Source of the DNA: Dethiosulfovibrio peptidovorans
Lineage (GTDB): Bacteria > Synergistota > Synergistia > Synergistales > Dethiosulfovibrionaceae
DNA length: 64,000 nucleotides
Assembly (NCBI GenBank): GCA_002748665.1
Contig: PDTB01000015.1
Span: 208,191 to 272,190 of the forward strand
Direction: 5' to 3'
In this document: piece after piece, positions 33,807 through 42,587 of the stretch
How the letters are laid out: each line of letters begins with the position of its first letter
Position numbering within the stretch: the first letter of the stretch is position 1
Program-made: the position numbers and the translations under genes
Notes under the pieces: generated by a model
What the model saw: the letters and a program-made list of their open reading frames with translations, nothing else
Told to the model about the DNA's origin: nothing
Databases searched by the model: none

Positions 33807-33950
33807 GGGCACCTCCTGTGCCCTCCCGGCTTGGGACGACATCCGCCTCGCCCCAGTCGATACTTCACGACGGCAGGTCAAAAATACGAACCTCGAATGG
33901 GCTCCGTCGAAACCACCTGAGGCGAGTTTCTGAGTTTTCAGAGGTTTCCC
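33807..33950 (-). repeat. dispersed repeat, partial copy C
   Basis: Matches the internal part and one end of the full copy G (for example ATACGAACCTCGAATGGGCT and CTGAGTTTTCAGAGG), starting at a GGGCAC/GTGCCC palindrome. It sits between the divergent Crp/Fnr gene and the hcp promoter and ends 11 bases before the FNR-type box, so its insertion or loss could change the spacing of these regulatory elements. Confidence 0.8.
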
Positions 33951-33961
33951 GTAGTTTCTTT

Positions 33962-34003
33962 TTGATCTCTCTCAAGGTAACCGTCATCGTCTTGTCTCAT
34001 TAT
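33962..34003 (+). promoter_or_regulatory. FNR/HcpR-type activator box and -10 for the hcp operon
   Basis: TTGATCTCTCTCAA (33962-33975) matches the FNR consensus TTGAT-N4-ATCAA with one mismatch. A -10 CATTAT (33998-34003) places transcription start near 34010, which puts the box centre at about -41.5, the class II activator position used by Crp/Fnr proteins. Confidence 0.65.
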
Positions 34004-34049
34004 AGAACTCAAAGAGAGGCCTCATCCAAGGAGCAAGGAGGATATCGTT

Positions 34050-34763
34050 ATGACAAAAAAATGGAACCACAAAAAAGAAGAATTCCGCATTATGGACGTA
34101 CGTCAAGCCAAGGGGAACTTTCTTCCCAACCTGTTGAAGACCTGCCGTTCCCTGAAGGTCGGCGATGGAATCTGCATCGTTCAAACCTTCGAACCTGTCC
34201 CCCTGTACTCGGCCCTTGCCGAGTTGGGATTTGAGCACGAGACAGAGCGGATCTCGGATCGGGAATACCGAGTCTGGTTCTGCCGAACCCAGGGTGGAAC
34301 GTCCCTCTACGACAAAACGGGGGACATGCCCCTGAAGCCCACAGCTATCCTGAATTTCAAGAAGGTGGATCAAGATCTGGCGTCCCGGGTGGTGGATTTT
34401 TGGCAGCTGATCTGGGGAAAAGAGAACCCAGCCATAGACATGAAAACCAAGCTGCTGCTGTCGTTGACCAATGGCGTTGGAGCTGGTCGATTCCGACAGG
34501 CAACTCGGGAGCTGATCAAAACCTACGCCCTGGGAACAACCGTCGAAGAGTTGGACGAGGTATTCTCCCTCATGACTTGGAACGGCGGCATTGGCACCTT
34601 CGCATCGGAGATCGGTCCATCCCCTCTCTTTGGGGCTTATCAGCTGATCAAGGACATGGAGAATCGAGGCGTTGACCGATTGACCATAGTAACCAAGCTC
34701 ACCGAGATCTACGGCGAATCAAATCCCCAGGTCAGCGTAGCCGGCGGCGTCGAGGGGGCCTAG
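34050..34763 (+). CDS. DUF2249 fused to an AhpD/carboxymuconolactone decarboxylase-like domain
   Basis: 237 residues. The N-terminal DUF2249 portion (about 14-85) has VRQAKGNFLPNLLKTCRSLK and GICIVQTFEPVPLYSALAEL, LGFEHETERIS. The C-terminal part (about 115-230) has the AhpD-like helical pattern (MKTKLLLSLTNGVGAGRFRQ, AYQLIKDMENRG) but no CxxC, so it lacks the usual redox pair. DUF2249 proteins often sit in NO/denitrification loci; this one lies just upstream of hcp under the FNR-type site, so a role in NO stress is likely but undefined. Confidence 0.75.
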   Translation: MTKKWNHKKEEFRIMDVRQAKGNFLPNLLKTCRSLKVGDGICIVQTFEPVPLYSALAELGFEHETERISDREYRVWFCRTQGGTSLYDKTGDMPLKPTAILNFKKVDQDLASRVVDFWQLIWGKENPAIDMKTKLLLSLTNGVGAGRFRQATRELIKTYALGTTVEELDEVFSLMTWNGGIGTFASEIGPSPLFGAYQLIKDMENRGVDRLTIVTKLTEIYGESNPQVSVAGGVEGA

Positions 34764-34824
34764 ACGATATAGAAGATAGCACATCCATTTAACCGGAAAG
34801 ATTCACAGGAGGGGAGGATCATTG

Positions 34825-36486
34825 ATGTTTTGCTTTCAATGTCAGGAATGTGCCCGAAACACGGGATGCACCGTTCAGGGAGTTTGCGGGAAAAAAGAAA
34901 GCACCGCCATCCTCCAGGACTTATTGCTTTACATCCTGAAAGGAATCGGAATCTGGGGAATGATGGCCAACGAACTGGAGGTGCTTGAGGACCAGGATGG
35001 CCAGATAATGGCCGAAGGGCTTTTCGCCACCATTACCAACGCTAACTGGGATGATGATCGATTCGTCCAGATGATAGGCGAAGCCCTGATCCATCGGGAT
35101 ACCCTGAAAAACCGCACTCTCAAAGCATACCGGGAACGTTACGGACGTGATTTCGACAAAGTCGTTCACGACGCTGCGACCTGGATACCTTCCGATCAGG
35201 AATCCTTTTTCAGTAAAGCCCAAGAGGTCGGTGTCTTGTCCACAAAAGACGAGGATGTTCGCTCTCTCAGGGAAATGCTCATCATCGGACTCAAGGGGAT
35301 CGCCGCCTACACCGACCACGCCTCGATTTTGGGATACCGGGATCATTCCATCGAATTGTTCTTTATGGAGGCCATGGCCTCCACAACGGAGGATCGAACT
35401 ACCGACGATATGGTGAGGTTGATCATGAAGGCCGGAGAGGTAGCGGTTACCTCCATGGCACTACTGGATCGAGCCAACACAGAGACCTACGGTCACCCAG
35501 AGATCACATCGGTGAATCTGGGCGTCCGGTCCAACCCAGCGATTCTCATCAGCGGGCACGACCTTCGAGATCTGGAAGAGCTGCTGAAGCAAACCGAGGG
35601 AACCGGTGTGGACGTCTACACTCACGGAGAGATGCTTCCAGCGCATTACTACCCATTCTTTAAACAGTACGACCATTTCGTGGGGAACTACGGCAACGCC
35701 TGGTGGCAACAGAACGACGAATTCGAGGCCTTCAACGGTGCGATCCTCATGACCACTAACTGCCTGGTTCCCCTCCGTTCCAAAGACACCTACGGCGACC
35801 GCCTGTTCACCACAGGCATGACAGGGTATCCCGGAATCATTCACATCCCTGACCGAAAAGGCGACAAACCGAAGGATTTCTCCGACGTGATAGCCAAAGC
35901 TAAGGGGTGTCCGCCACCCACCGAACTGGAGACCGGAAGCATCGTAGGAGGTTTCGCCCATAACCAGGTCATGGCCTTAGCCGACAAGGTCGTGGAAGCC
36001 GTTACCTCGGGAGCCATCAAGCGGTTCATCGTCATGGCCGGATGCGACGGGCGCCACAAGTCCCGAGCATACTACACCGACGTAGCTGTGGCATTGCCAC
36101 AGGACACGGTGATTTTGACAGCAGGGTGTGCCAAGTACCGATATAACAAACTGAACCTCGGCGACATCGGAGGTATCCCGCGAGTTCTGGACGCTGGTCA
36201 GTGCAATGACTCCTACTCCCTGGCCATGATTGCTCTGAAGCTCAAGGAGATCTTCGGTCTGAATGACATAAACGACCTGCCTATCTCCTATGATATCGCC
36301 TGGTACGAACAAAAGGCCGTCGCCGTGCTCCTGGCCTTATTGTTCCTGGGGGTGAAAAATATCCGCCTAGGGCCTACCCTACCAGGTTTTCTCTCACCTA
36401 ATGTAGCCAAGCTCTTGGTAGAGACCTTCGAAATTAAGGGCATTGAGACCGTGGAAAGCGACGTATCAGCTATAATGGTGGGTTAA
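34825..36486 (+). CDS. hcp: hybrid cluster protein (hydroxylamine reductase / NO detoxification)
   Basis: 553 residues. [20 protein letters not shown] with the following CGK gives the N-terminal cysteine set (CxxC-x8-C-x5-C) for the proximal cluster; note QEC, an extra Cys where relatives usually have QEA or QET. The C-terminal domain contains [36 protein letters not shown] and [20 protein letters not shown], ligands of the hybrid 4Fe-2S-2O cluster. It reduces NO or hydroxylamine under anaerobic conditions. ATG 34825 is preferred over the TTG three bases upstream. A terminator follows. Confidence 0.95.
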   Translation: MFCFQCQECARNTGCTVQGVCGKKESTAILQDLLLYILKGIGIWGMMANELEVLEDQDGQIMAEGLFATITNANWDDDRFVQMIGEALIHRDTLKNRTLKAYRERYGRDFDKVVHDAATWIPSDQESFFSKAQEVGVLSTKDEDVRSLREMLIIGLKGIAAYTDHASILGYRDHSIELFFMEAMASTTEDRTTDDMVRLIMKAGEVAVTSMALLDRANTETYGHPEITSVNLGVRSNPAILISGHDLRDLEELLKQTEGTGVDVYTHGEMLPAHYYPFFKQYDHFVGNYGNAWWQQNDEFEAFNGAILMTTNCLVPLRSKDTYGDRLFTTGMTGYPGIIHIPDRKGDKPKDFSDVIAKAKGCPPPTELETGSIVGGFAHNQVMALADKVVEAVTSGAIKRFIVMAGCDGRHKSRAYYTDVAVALPQDTVILTAGCAKYRYNKLNLGDIGGIPRVLDAGQCNDSYSLAMIALKLKEIFGLNDINDLPISYDIAWYEQKAVAVLLALLFLGVKNIRLGPTLPGFLSPNVAKLLVETFEIKGIETVESDVSAIMVG

Positions 36487-36493
36487 AGACGTA

Positions 36494-36533
36494 AAAAAGC
36501 AGGGCCTGAGACGGAACCCAAGCCCTGCTTTTT
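36494..36533 (+). terminator. intrinsic terminator after hcp
   Basis: Twelve-bp stem AAAAAGCAGGGC (36494-36505) with GCCCTGCTTTTT (36522-36533), a classic rho-independent form. Confidence 0.88.
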
Positions 36534-36575
36534 AACTGCGATATCCATGTACACGTCTTGCTCTGAACCCAATAA

Positions 36576-37529
36576 TTATGTCACGCCTCTTTTTTGGAAG
36601 GTCGACATCATTGCATCGGACTCCTCACCGGAGATCACGACCACTCGCTCGCCTAAAAGGGTTTCAGCCGTAGACAGAAGAGTGGCATTACATATTTCAA
36701 TGATCGCTGGAAGTCCCGGCTCACCTTCAGGACCAGAAAGAAAAAGTTTTTCAAGAGCGTCCCACTGGGCGCATAGGCTTTTTCCCTCTATTGGGACGAT
36801 GAGGCAGGGTCCTTTGGCTCCGTCCATTTGAACGACTAGGGCGGATTGACAGTTGCCGTCAGAATCGATCTTGCTTCGAGCTACAACAGTCCAACGCCCA
36901 CCCAGAACAGGCAGGTCTTTAACAGCCTCGCTCAACCTGGGAAGAGGAGAGACCTCGCCTTGACCATCACTCTTTCCTACAAGCTGCCCAACTCCCAGAA
37001 GAGGATAATCGGGTGTTCCCGACACAAAAAGCATTATTTGCCTCTGCTCATCAAAAAGCCCCTCCTGGTGTATCCCTTTACGGCAGATCTCAATGATGCC
37101 TCGGATAGCGTACAGCATGGCGAGAACCTCGTCATTATCGGGCATACGAAAATCCTGTATAACATTGTCGTATACCAAGGGCTCGGGGCACAACCCCTCC
37201 GTTGGCTGACATTCGATGGATTGATACCACTCAATAGCATCTGCGGGCAGAGAGTCCCAGCTACCGATAGTACACGTGAAAAAATGAAGGTTATCCCTGA
37301 GCTGTAACGTACCTGAGTTGAAGAGAGACATAAAACCACGATGAAGGGATACCCCCACCTTATTGTTTGCCGGATCCACCGACAAAACAACCAAAAGGGG
37401 ATTCCGTTCGCCAGGCACAGCGACGAAAAACGACGGCAGTTCCTCATTCTCCAACAGCTCGTGAATGCCTTGAAGTTCGACACAAGCTGTAACTAACGCA
37501 CGAGCGTTATTTCGATGAAGCTCATCCAT
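36576..37529 (-). CDS. hypothetical protein, no recognised domain
   Basis: 317 residues from ATG 37527-37529, with GAGGAGG at good spacing (the TTG six bases upstream is less likely). It is soluble, with no signal peptide or membrane span. Segments such as VAVPGERNPLLVVLSVDPAN and VPIEGKSLCAQWDALEKLFL look like globular alpha/beta protein. It ends close to the hcp terminator, tail to tail. No function proposed. Confidence 0.7.
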   Translation of the reverse strand: MDELHRNNARALVTACVELQGIHELLENEELPSFFVAVPGERNPLLVVLSVDPANNKVGVSLHRGFMSLFNSGTLQLRDNLHFFTCTIGSWDSLPADAIEWYQSIECQPTEGLCPEPLVYDNVIQDFRMPDNDEVLAMLYAIRGIIEICRKGIHQEGLFDEQRQIMLFVSGTPDYPLLGVGQLVGKSDGQGEVSPLPRLSEAVKDLPVLGGRWTVVARSKIDSDGNCQSALVVQMDGAKGPCLIVPIEGKSLCAQWDALEKLFLSGPEGEPGLPAIIEICNATLLSTAETLLGERVVVISGEESDAMMSTFQKRGVT

Positions 37530-37838
37530 AAGCAATCCTCCTCACGGTCATGGTACCCACAAAATCCACCATGATCCGATTATTCTACCCCCTTATCAGC
37601 GATCCGTGTACAGCGGCCACGCAGTACTATCTTTGCCAGCCAACGTGAGAACTCAGGAACAGCCAAGATTCTGACTGCTGCGCTTCGAGATCGATTTATC
37701 AAGAGTAGTATCGTAACGTTGTTCCTCTCTATATCATTGACAGACATCGTGACCATCCTCAGCTGTCATGGGTTATACTAGAGTCGTGAGCCTGGCTGCA
37801 GGCATAGGCACCTATCGGACAAACGGAGGTACAAAGTT
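37530..37838. other. 309-base gap upstream of iadA
   Basis: No gene. It contains TTGACA (37737-37742) and TATACT (37774-37779), but they are 31 bases apart, too far for one sigma-70 promoter. The SD GGAGGT for iadA lies at 37825-37830. Confidence 0.5.
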
Positions 37839-39011
37839 GTGAATGAAAAACACACGATACCTCCGGCGGTTCTTATCGCCGGAGGTATCGTCTTAGAACC
37901 TCGGGAACTCGGAGTTCGAGATATACTGATAGCAGGCGGCATCATCCTGGCCATGGAACCCAAGATCGATCAGAGGGCTGTCGAAACCCTGTTCCCTGAT
38001 ATCCGCATCCTGGACGTCTCTGGCCTCTTGGTGACACCGGGACTCATCGATCAGCACAACCACTTCAACGGAGCTGGAGGCGAGGGAGGCCCGGCCTTCC
38101 GAACCCCTCCGGCCCAGCTTTCCTCCTTTGTACGGGCTGGAATCACCGGGGCTGTCGGGCTCTTGGGTACCGACGGTTTCTCCCGATCCCTAACAGAGCT
38201 TCTGGCCAAGGCCCGAGGTCTGGAGGTCGAAGGCTTGAGCACCTGGATCTACACAGGCTCCTACCAGATCCCATCACCCACGATCACCGGTTCAGTGGGA
38301 CGAGATCTCACCGTGATCGATAAAGTGATCGGTGTCAAAATAGCCCTCTCCGATCATCGGAGCCCCCACCCCACGACGGACGAGCTCCGACGCCTTATAT
38401 CGGATGTTCGGGTTGCCGGACTTCTTTCGGGCAAACCTGGGGTGGTCTGTATCCACATGGGGTCTGAACCCTCCATGCTGGAGCCTCTTCGAGAGGCTCT
38501 GTCTGGTCTGGATATCCCGTGGCGTCATCTTCTGCCCACACACGTGAGCCGTACCAAAGAGCTGCTGGCAGACGCAATCCGCCTGGTAAAAGACGGCGGC
38601 TACGCCGACATCACTGCGGATAAAAAAACCCCGGCCGCGATTGAGTCCTTCGTCCGCGCCGGAGCCGACATGGAGCGGGTGACCCTGAGTTCCGACGGTA
38701 ACGGGAGCATGCCACGCTTCAGCGAACGAGGCGAATTTCTAGGTATGGGAATAGGATCGCCCGATTCGCTTCTTCGAGCGATTCGGACCACTCTTGAGGC
38801 CAAAATCGTCTCCCGAGAGACGGCCTTCTCGATGGTCACGGCCAACGTGGCCAAGCAACTGGGTTTGAACGGCAAAGGGCACATAGCTCCAGGATACCAT
38901 GCTGACCTGGCCGTCTTGAGCCCCGAGCTGGAACTGTATCACCTGATTGGCAAAGGACAGTTCATGATGAAAAACAAAAAAATATTGAGAAGGGGCACGT
39001 TCGAAATTTAA
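37839..39011 (+). CDS. iadA: isoaspartyl dipeptidase (beta-aspartyl peptidase)
   Basis: 390 residues of the amidohydrolase superfamily. TPGLIDQHNHFNGAGGEGG (about 66-84) has the HxH metal site; IGVKIALSDHRS (about 162-173) has the carboxylated Lys; VCIHMGS and LLPTHVSRTKELLADAIRLV hold further His ligands; VTLSSDGNGSMPRF supplies the Asp. The enzyme removes isoaspartyl dipeptides formed in damaged protein, feeding amino-acid catabolism. A GTG start follows GGAGGT. A strong hairpin covers codons 6-17. Confidence 0.92.
   Translation: MNEKHTIPPAVLIAGGIVLEPRELGVRDILIAGGIILAMEPKIDQRAVETLFPDIRILDVSGLLVTPGLIDQHNHFNGAGGEGGPAFRTPPAQLSSFVRAGITGAVGLLGTDGFSRSLTELLAKARGLEVEGLSTWIYTGSYQIPSPTITGSVGRDLTVIDKVIGVKIALSDHRSPHPTTDELRRLISDVRVAGLLSGKPGVVCIHMGSEPSMLEPLREALSGLDIPWRHLLPTHVSRTKELLADAIRLVKDGGYADITADKKTPAAIESFVRAGADMERVTLSSDGNGSMPRFSERGEFLGMGIGSPDSLLRAIRTTLEAKIVSRETAFSMVTANVAKQLGLNGKGHIAPGYHADLAVLSPELELYHLIGKGQFMMKNKKILRRGTFEI
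37854..37891 (+). promoter_or_regulatory. strong hairpin over the first codons of iadA
   Basis: Perfect 15-bp stem (37854-37868 with 37877-37891, loop GTTCTTAT), 13 bases after the start codon. The left arm contains TACCTCC, complementary both to the right arm and to the iadA SD (GGAGGTA, 37825-37831), so two exclusive foldings exist. Confidence 0.6.
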
Positions 39012-39159
39012 TCTTCCCTTTTGTGTGTCTTCTCAACCGATTTTGATTAGTAATTTAAAAAATAAACCTCACGTATCGTGATATACAACCAAGAAAACGA
39101 CCGCTCCTAGCTTTGCGATATCAAGGCATCGATTTTATTTTGATACGGAGAATTGTAGA

Positions 39160-40240
39160 ATGGGGTCAAACGTTCCAGTTCCGAAAGATGACGTTGAAAA
39201 ATCAGCGTTGGTACCTTTTTTCAACAGTATTACCTTCAGAGTTATGTTGGCTTTTTCCATCGTGGCGTTGTTGCCCGTAGTCTCAATCAGCCCCGTCATG
39301 CATGTCATCAACAGCAAGTACGAGCACCAGATAGACAACGAGGTCACCAAGGTCCCTACGGGCATCGCTATCTATCTCAAATCCATTCAAGAGACGGCGA
39401 GCATGCTCTCAAAACAGACCACTATTAAAAATTCTGGAACTTCTTTGGTGTCCTACGTACATCTGGAGGCCCAACCTCCAAAAACAAAGTCCGTATGGAT
39501 CCAAAACTCTATGGCCCTCAAGCCAGGATAATCCACGAAGATTTCAAAAGCTTCGTCCAAAGCAGCCCCTCTATCTCGTTCTTTTCCCTTGGAACAGAGG
39601 CCCAGGGCGGATACATGTCGTATCCCATGTCGGATCGTCCTCCAGGATACGATCCACGGACTCGAAGCTGGTATAAGCTCTGCAAAAACGCGCCTAACGG
39701 CAAGACCTTCTCCAATCCCCGCGCACCCCAAACGATAGGAAGTCATGCATCAGATTTCGATATTCCCGGTTACGAGAGTCCTAAGACAGGTCTCCGCCGG
39801 AAAGAGATAATTTGAGAGGGACAGAACCTTCTGGAACGCTCATTTTGTGCTGTAGTCTACGAATAAGGATCCTGGCTGGACATACATCGGTATCGTGGAT
39901 GACAAGGAATATACCCTGATGGGACGTGGTCTCAGGGTGTTGATCATGGTGTTGTTTCTCGATGGCCTTGCGGTTTCAATCGTTATAGCTCTTCTTACCA
40001 CATATCGCCGCCATATCAGAAGAGCAAGCGACATCGCCAGAGGAGATGGCCGTCGGAGTACAGAGCATGGGCCAATCGATCGACGAAGTCCTCAACGCAA
40101 AGGAATCTTTAAATAAAACAGCTGAAGAAAATAACCACTTTGCAGATATGATTACCGACGTCTCTTAATCCATTACGACGACGACACAGGAACTCCAACG
40201 TCTTTTGGAGAGCTTTACCTTGCAAAAAACGGGTAAATAA
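39160..40240 (+). pseudogene. decayed methyl-accepting chemotaxis protein (Cache sensor)
   Basis: Pieces in different frames align with one chemoreceptor. The first frame has a TM (FRVMLAFSIVALLPVVSISP). A shifted frame has a Cache text (GYMSYPMSDRPPGYDPRTRSWY, shortened here to PPGYDPRTRSWY). A third has TM2 and HAMP start (GLRVLIMVLFLDGLAVSIVI). The end reads ESLNKTAEENNHFADMITDV, then a nonsense TAA, then TTTQELQRLLESFTL, a typical MCP tail. Multiple stops and a missing signalling hairpin show it is non-functional; loss is fairly recent, as text is still readable. Confidence 0.82.
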
Positions 40241-40241
40241 A

Positions 40242-40940
40242 TCACTCATTCTGGGGACCAAAAACTGAGACCGGCAACGATCGATACGGAACAGCATTTT
40301 TGTCCGTAACGCTCACCCAGGGACAGTCCCTTACGTACATCCGCCAGGGAACCGTTCCATAAATCCCTGCGTAGGCGACACCGACACGGGAAGCTGCGAG
40401 AACGTCCTGATCATTTACGGGCTCACCCTCTCGAACGATCAAAGGGGAACTTGGGTCGCTTAGGTCGCTTCCATAGTGGGCTGAGGTCACGGCCAAGGCC
40501 GCACAGAGCTTACCAGGACCGTCACAAAGTCGCTTCAGGAGCTGTCCTCGGCGGCGCTTCATAACGGCGATTCCTTCCAAGGGCTTCAGAGCCCGTATAA
40601 GAACGGCGTCAGGGCACCCTTCCGGACCAGTTACAGCACAGAGTTGATGGTGCATCCCGTAGACGAAAAAAACATAGGCCCTCCCACCAGGACCGAACAT
40701 GGCCCTGGTGCGGGGGGTCTTCTTCATGGGCCAGGCATGACTGGCCCGATCATACGCTCCGATATACGGCTCGGTCTCCACGATCCGCCCCGAAACGAGC
40801 TGCCCCTCTATCCGGCTCTCCAACACACATCCCAAAAGATCCCGAGCCACAGTAAAACAGGAGCGACCGTAGAATCGAGATGGTAGAATGGTTCCTCGCC
40901 CCTCCGCTCTTCGCAAGTCCTTGTCGATAGAGGGCGTCAT
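40242..40940 (-). CDS. mpg: 3-methyladenine/alkyladenine DNA glycosylase (Mpg/AAG type)
   Basis: 232 residues, normal length. ARDLLGCVLESRI, GRIVETEPYIGAYDRASHAW (catalytic Glu in the ETE motif), RTRAMFGPGGRAYVFFVYGM and GPGKLCAALAVT are all AAG signatures. It excises alkylated purines. Its ATG overlaps the stop of a 23-codon upstream frame (ATGA) and it has no strong SD of its own, so its translation probably depends on that frame. Confidence 0.92.
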   Translation of the reverse strand: MTPSIDKDLRRAEGRGTILPSRFYGRSCFTVARDLLGCVLESRIEGQLVSGRIVETEPYIGAYDRASHAWPMKKTPRTRAMFGPGGRAYVFFVYGMHHQLCAVTGPEGCPDAVLIRALKPLEGIAVMKRRRGQLLKRLCDGPGKLCAALAVTSAHYGSDLSDPSSPLIVREGEPVNDQDVLAASRVGVAYAGIYGTVPWRMYVRDCPWVSVTDKNAVPYRSLPVSVFGPQNE

Positions 40941-41008
40941 AGATCCAGCTCCAGAGTTTTCTTACATGAACGAAGAAGCTGATATCGGTCTATGGTAGCG
41001 ATATTCAT
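40937..41008 (-). CDS. 23-codon upstream ORF coupled to mpg
   Basis: ATG 41006-41008 has a near-perfect SD (AAGGAGG, seven bases away) and reads MNIATIDRYQLLRSCKKTL, ending LDL then TGA that overlaps the mpg ATG. It may be a leader peptide or simply a translation-delivery ORF; it has no known homologue to my knowledge. Confidence 0.45.
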   Translation of the reverse strand: MNIATIDRYQLLRSCKKTLELDL

Positions 41009-41027
41009 AGCTAACCTCCTTAAACCC

Positions 41028-41070
41028 AATGAAGCGGGGACAAGGGCTTTCCCCTCGCCTCCGCTTCATT
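41028..41070. terminator. hairpin between livF and the mpg leader ORF
   Basis: Ten-bp stem AATGAAGCGG/CCGCTTCATT (41028-41037 with 41061-41070). The + strand copy is followed by TTTTCGATTTTTTC; the minus strand, on which livF and mpg lie, has only GGGTTTAAGG. It may therefore be a partial terminator with read-through into mpg. Confidence 0.5.
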
Positions 41071-41091
41071 ATTTTCGATTTTTTCTGAAAT

Positions 41092-41820
41092 TTAGTGATG
41101 TCCGGTACCCAGATAAGCGGCCTCAACTTCGGGATTGACCAGAAGCTCTTGAGACGGCCCCTCCATGATCACTCGTCCCGTCTGAAGGACATAGGCCCTA
41201 TGGGAGAGTTTCAGGGCCTGACGGGCATTCTGTTCTACTAAGAGGATGGTCATTCCCTCGCTGTTAATGATTTTGAGTTCCTGGAAGATATCCTTGATGA
41301 TGATAGGAGCCAAACCAAGGGAGGGCTCGTCCAGAAGCAAAACCCGGGGGGTGGACATGAGAGCCCGTCCGATGGCCAGCATCTGCTGTTCTCCCCCAGA
41401 AAGGGTTCCAGCGTACTGCCTGCGGCGTTCCTTGAGCCTGGGGAAGAGATCGAAGACGTGATGCAGAGTACGTTTGATCTCGTCCCGATCCTTTCGGGGG
41501 AAGGCTCCCATCATAAGATTTTCCTCAGTAGTGAGGGGGGCGAAAACCCGTCGTCCCTCCGGGGACAGGGAAACTCCTTGGGCCACCACCTGAAAGCTCT
41601 TAAATGACAGAGGATCACCGTTCAGAGAGATGCTTCCCCCCTGACGAGGCACGTCGCCCATGATGGCATTCATGAGGGTAGACTTACCGGCACCGTTGGC
41701 TCCAATAACCGAGACGATCTCTCCCTCGTAGACGTCCAGATCCACGCCCAAAAGTGCCTTGATAGCACCATAGCTCACCTGTAGACCCCGAATTGACAGG
41801 AGAGGTTTTCTGTCCATCAC
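41092..41820 (-). CDS. livF: branched-chain amino acid ABC transporter ATPase LivF
   Basis: 242 residues. Walker A GANGAGKSTLMNAIMG, signature LSGGEQQMLAIGRALM, Walker B RVLLLDEPSLGLAP, and the LivF-type ending (VLQTGRVIMEGPSQELLVNP, YLG). It pairs with LivG to power import. Overlap with the livG stop is four bases (ATGA). It is the last gene of livJ-H-M-G-F. Confidence 0.95.
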   Translation of the reverse strand: MMDRKPLLSIRGLQVSYGAIKALLGVDLDVYEGEIVSVIGANGAGKSTLMNAIMGDVPRQGGSISLNGDPLSFKSFQVVAQGVSLSPEGRRVFAPLTTEENLMMGAFPRKDRDEIKRTLHHVFDLFPRLKERRRQYAGTLSGGEQQMLAIGRALMSTPRVLLLDEPSLGLAPIIIKDIFQELKIINSEGMTILLVEQNARQALKLSHRAYVLQTGRVIMEGPSQELLVNPEVEAAYLGTGHH

Positions 41821-42587
41821 TCGACCTCCTCGCCAAGATAGGCTTTGAGGACCTCAGGATTACCCTGAATCTCCTCGGGGGAGCCCTCAGCAATGACAGC
41901 ACCGAAATTAAGGCAGACCACGTGAGGACATATCTCCATGACCAGTTCCATATGGTGCTCAATGACCAGGATAGTCAGGTCGAAATCCCGGTGTATTCCC
42001 TTGATGAGACTGTTCAGATCTTGCACTTCCTCGGGGTTCATGCCCGCAGCGGGTTCGTCCAGGAGAAGCAAGTAAGGCCGAAGAGCCAAAGCCCGGGCTA
42101 TCTCCAAGCGCCTCTGGTGGCCGTAAGGTAAGGTCGTTGCCATACGATCAGCTTCCTTTGTCAATTCAACCCGTTCCAGGAGCTCCATGGCCTCGTCCCG
42201 AATAGTACGCTCCACGGATCGCCACCGTCCCAGGTGGGTGGCTGCCTCAAAGAATGAGTATCCATGATGCCTCTGACCAGCGGTCATGACATTCTCCAGA
42301 ACAGTGGCACCCCCGAAAAGCCGCAGGTTCTGAAATGTCCGGGCGATACCATGCCCCACAGCCTGACAGGTTTGGAGGCCAGTGATATCTTGGTCCTGGA
42401 CCGTTACATGCCCTGAGTCCAGAGGGTAGACGCCAGTAATGAGATTGAAAATGGTGGTTTTACCCGCTCCATTAGGGCCGATGAGGCCGGCCAGTTCTCG
42501 CTCTTGAAGGGAAAACGACACGTCCCGAACAGCATGGACCCCACCGAAGAATTTGTTCAATCCGTCCAGCTCAAGGGCCATGGTCAT
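41817..42587 (-). CDS. livG: branched-chain amino acid ABC transporter ATPase LivG
   Basis: 256 residues. Walker A GPNGAGKTTIFNLITG, signature TLPYGHQRRLEIARALAL, Walker B LLLLDEPAAGMNPEE, and IARTFQNLRLFGGATVLENV, the distinctive LivG segment. It is coupled to livM by a four-base overlap. Confidence 0.95.
   Translation of the reverse strand: MTMALELDGLNKFFGGVHAVRDVSFSLQERELAGLIGPNGAGKTTIFNLITGVYPLDSGHVTVQDQDITGLQTCQAVGHGIARTFQNLRLFGGATVLENVMTAGQRHHGYSFFEAATHLGRWRSVERTIRDEAMELLERVELTKEADRMATTLPYGHQRRLEIARALALRPYLLLLDEPAAGMNPEEVQDLNSLIKGIHRDFDLTILVIEHHMELVMEICPHVVCLNFGAVIAEGSPEEIQGNPEVLKAYLGEEVE

Noticed and set aside
37737-37779. TTGACA and TATACT as the iadA promoter
   Set aside because: They are 31 bases apart; sigma-70 needs about 17.
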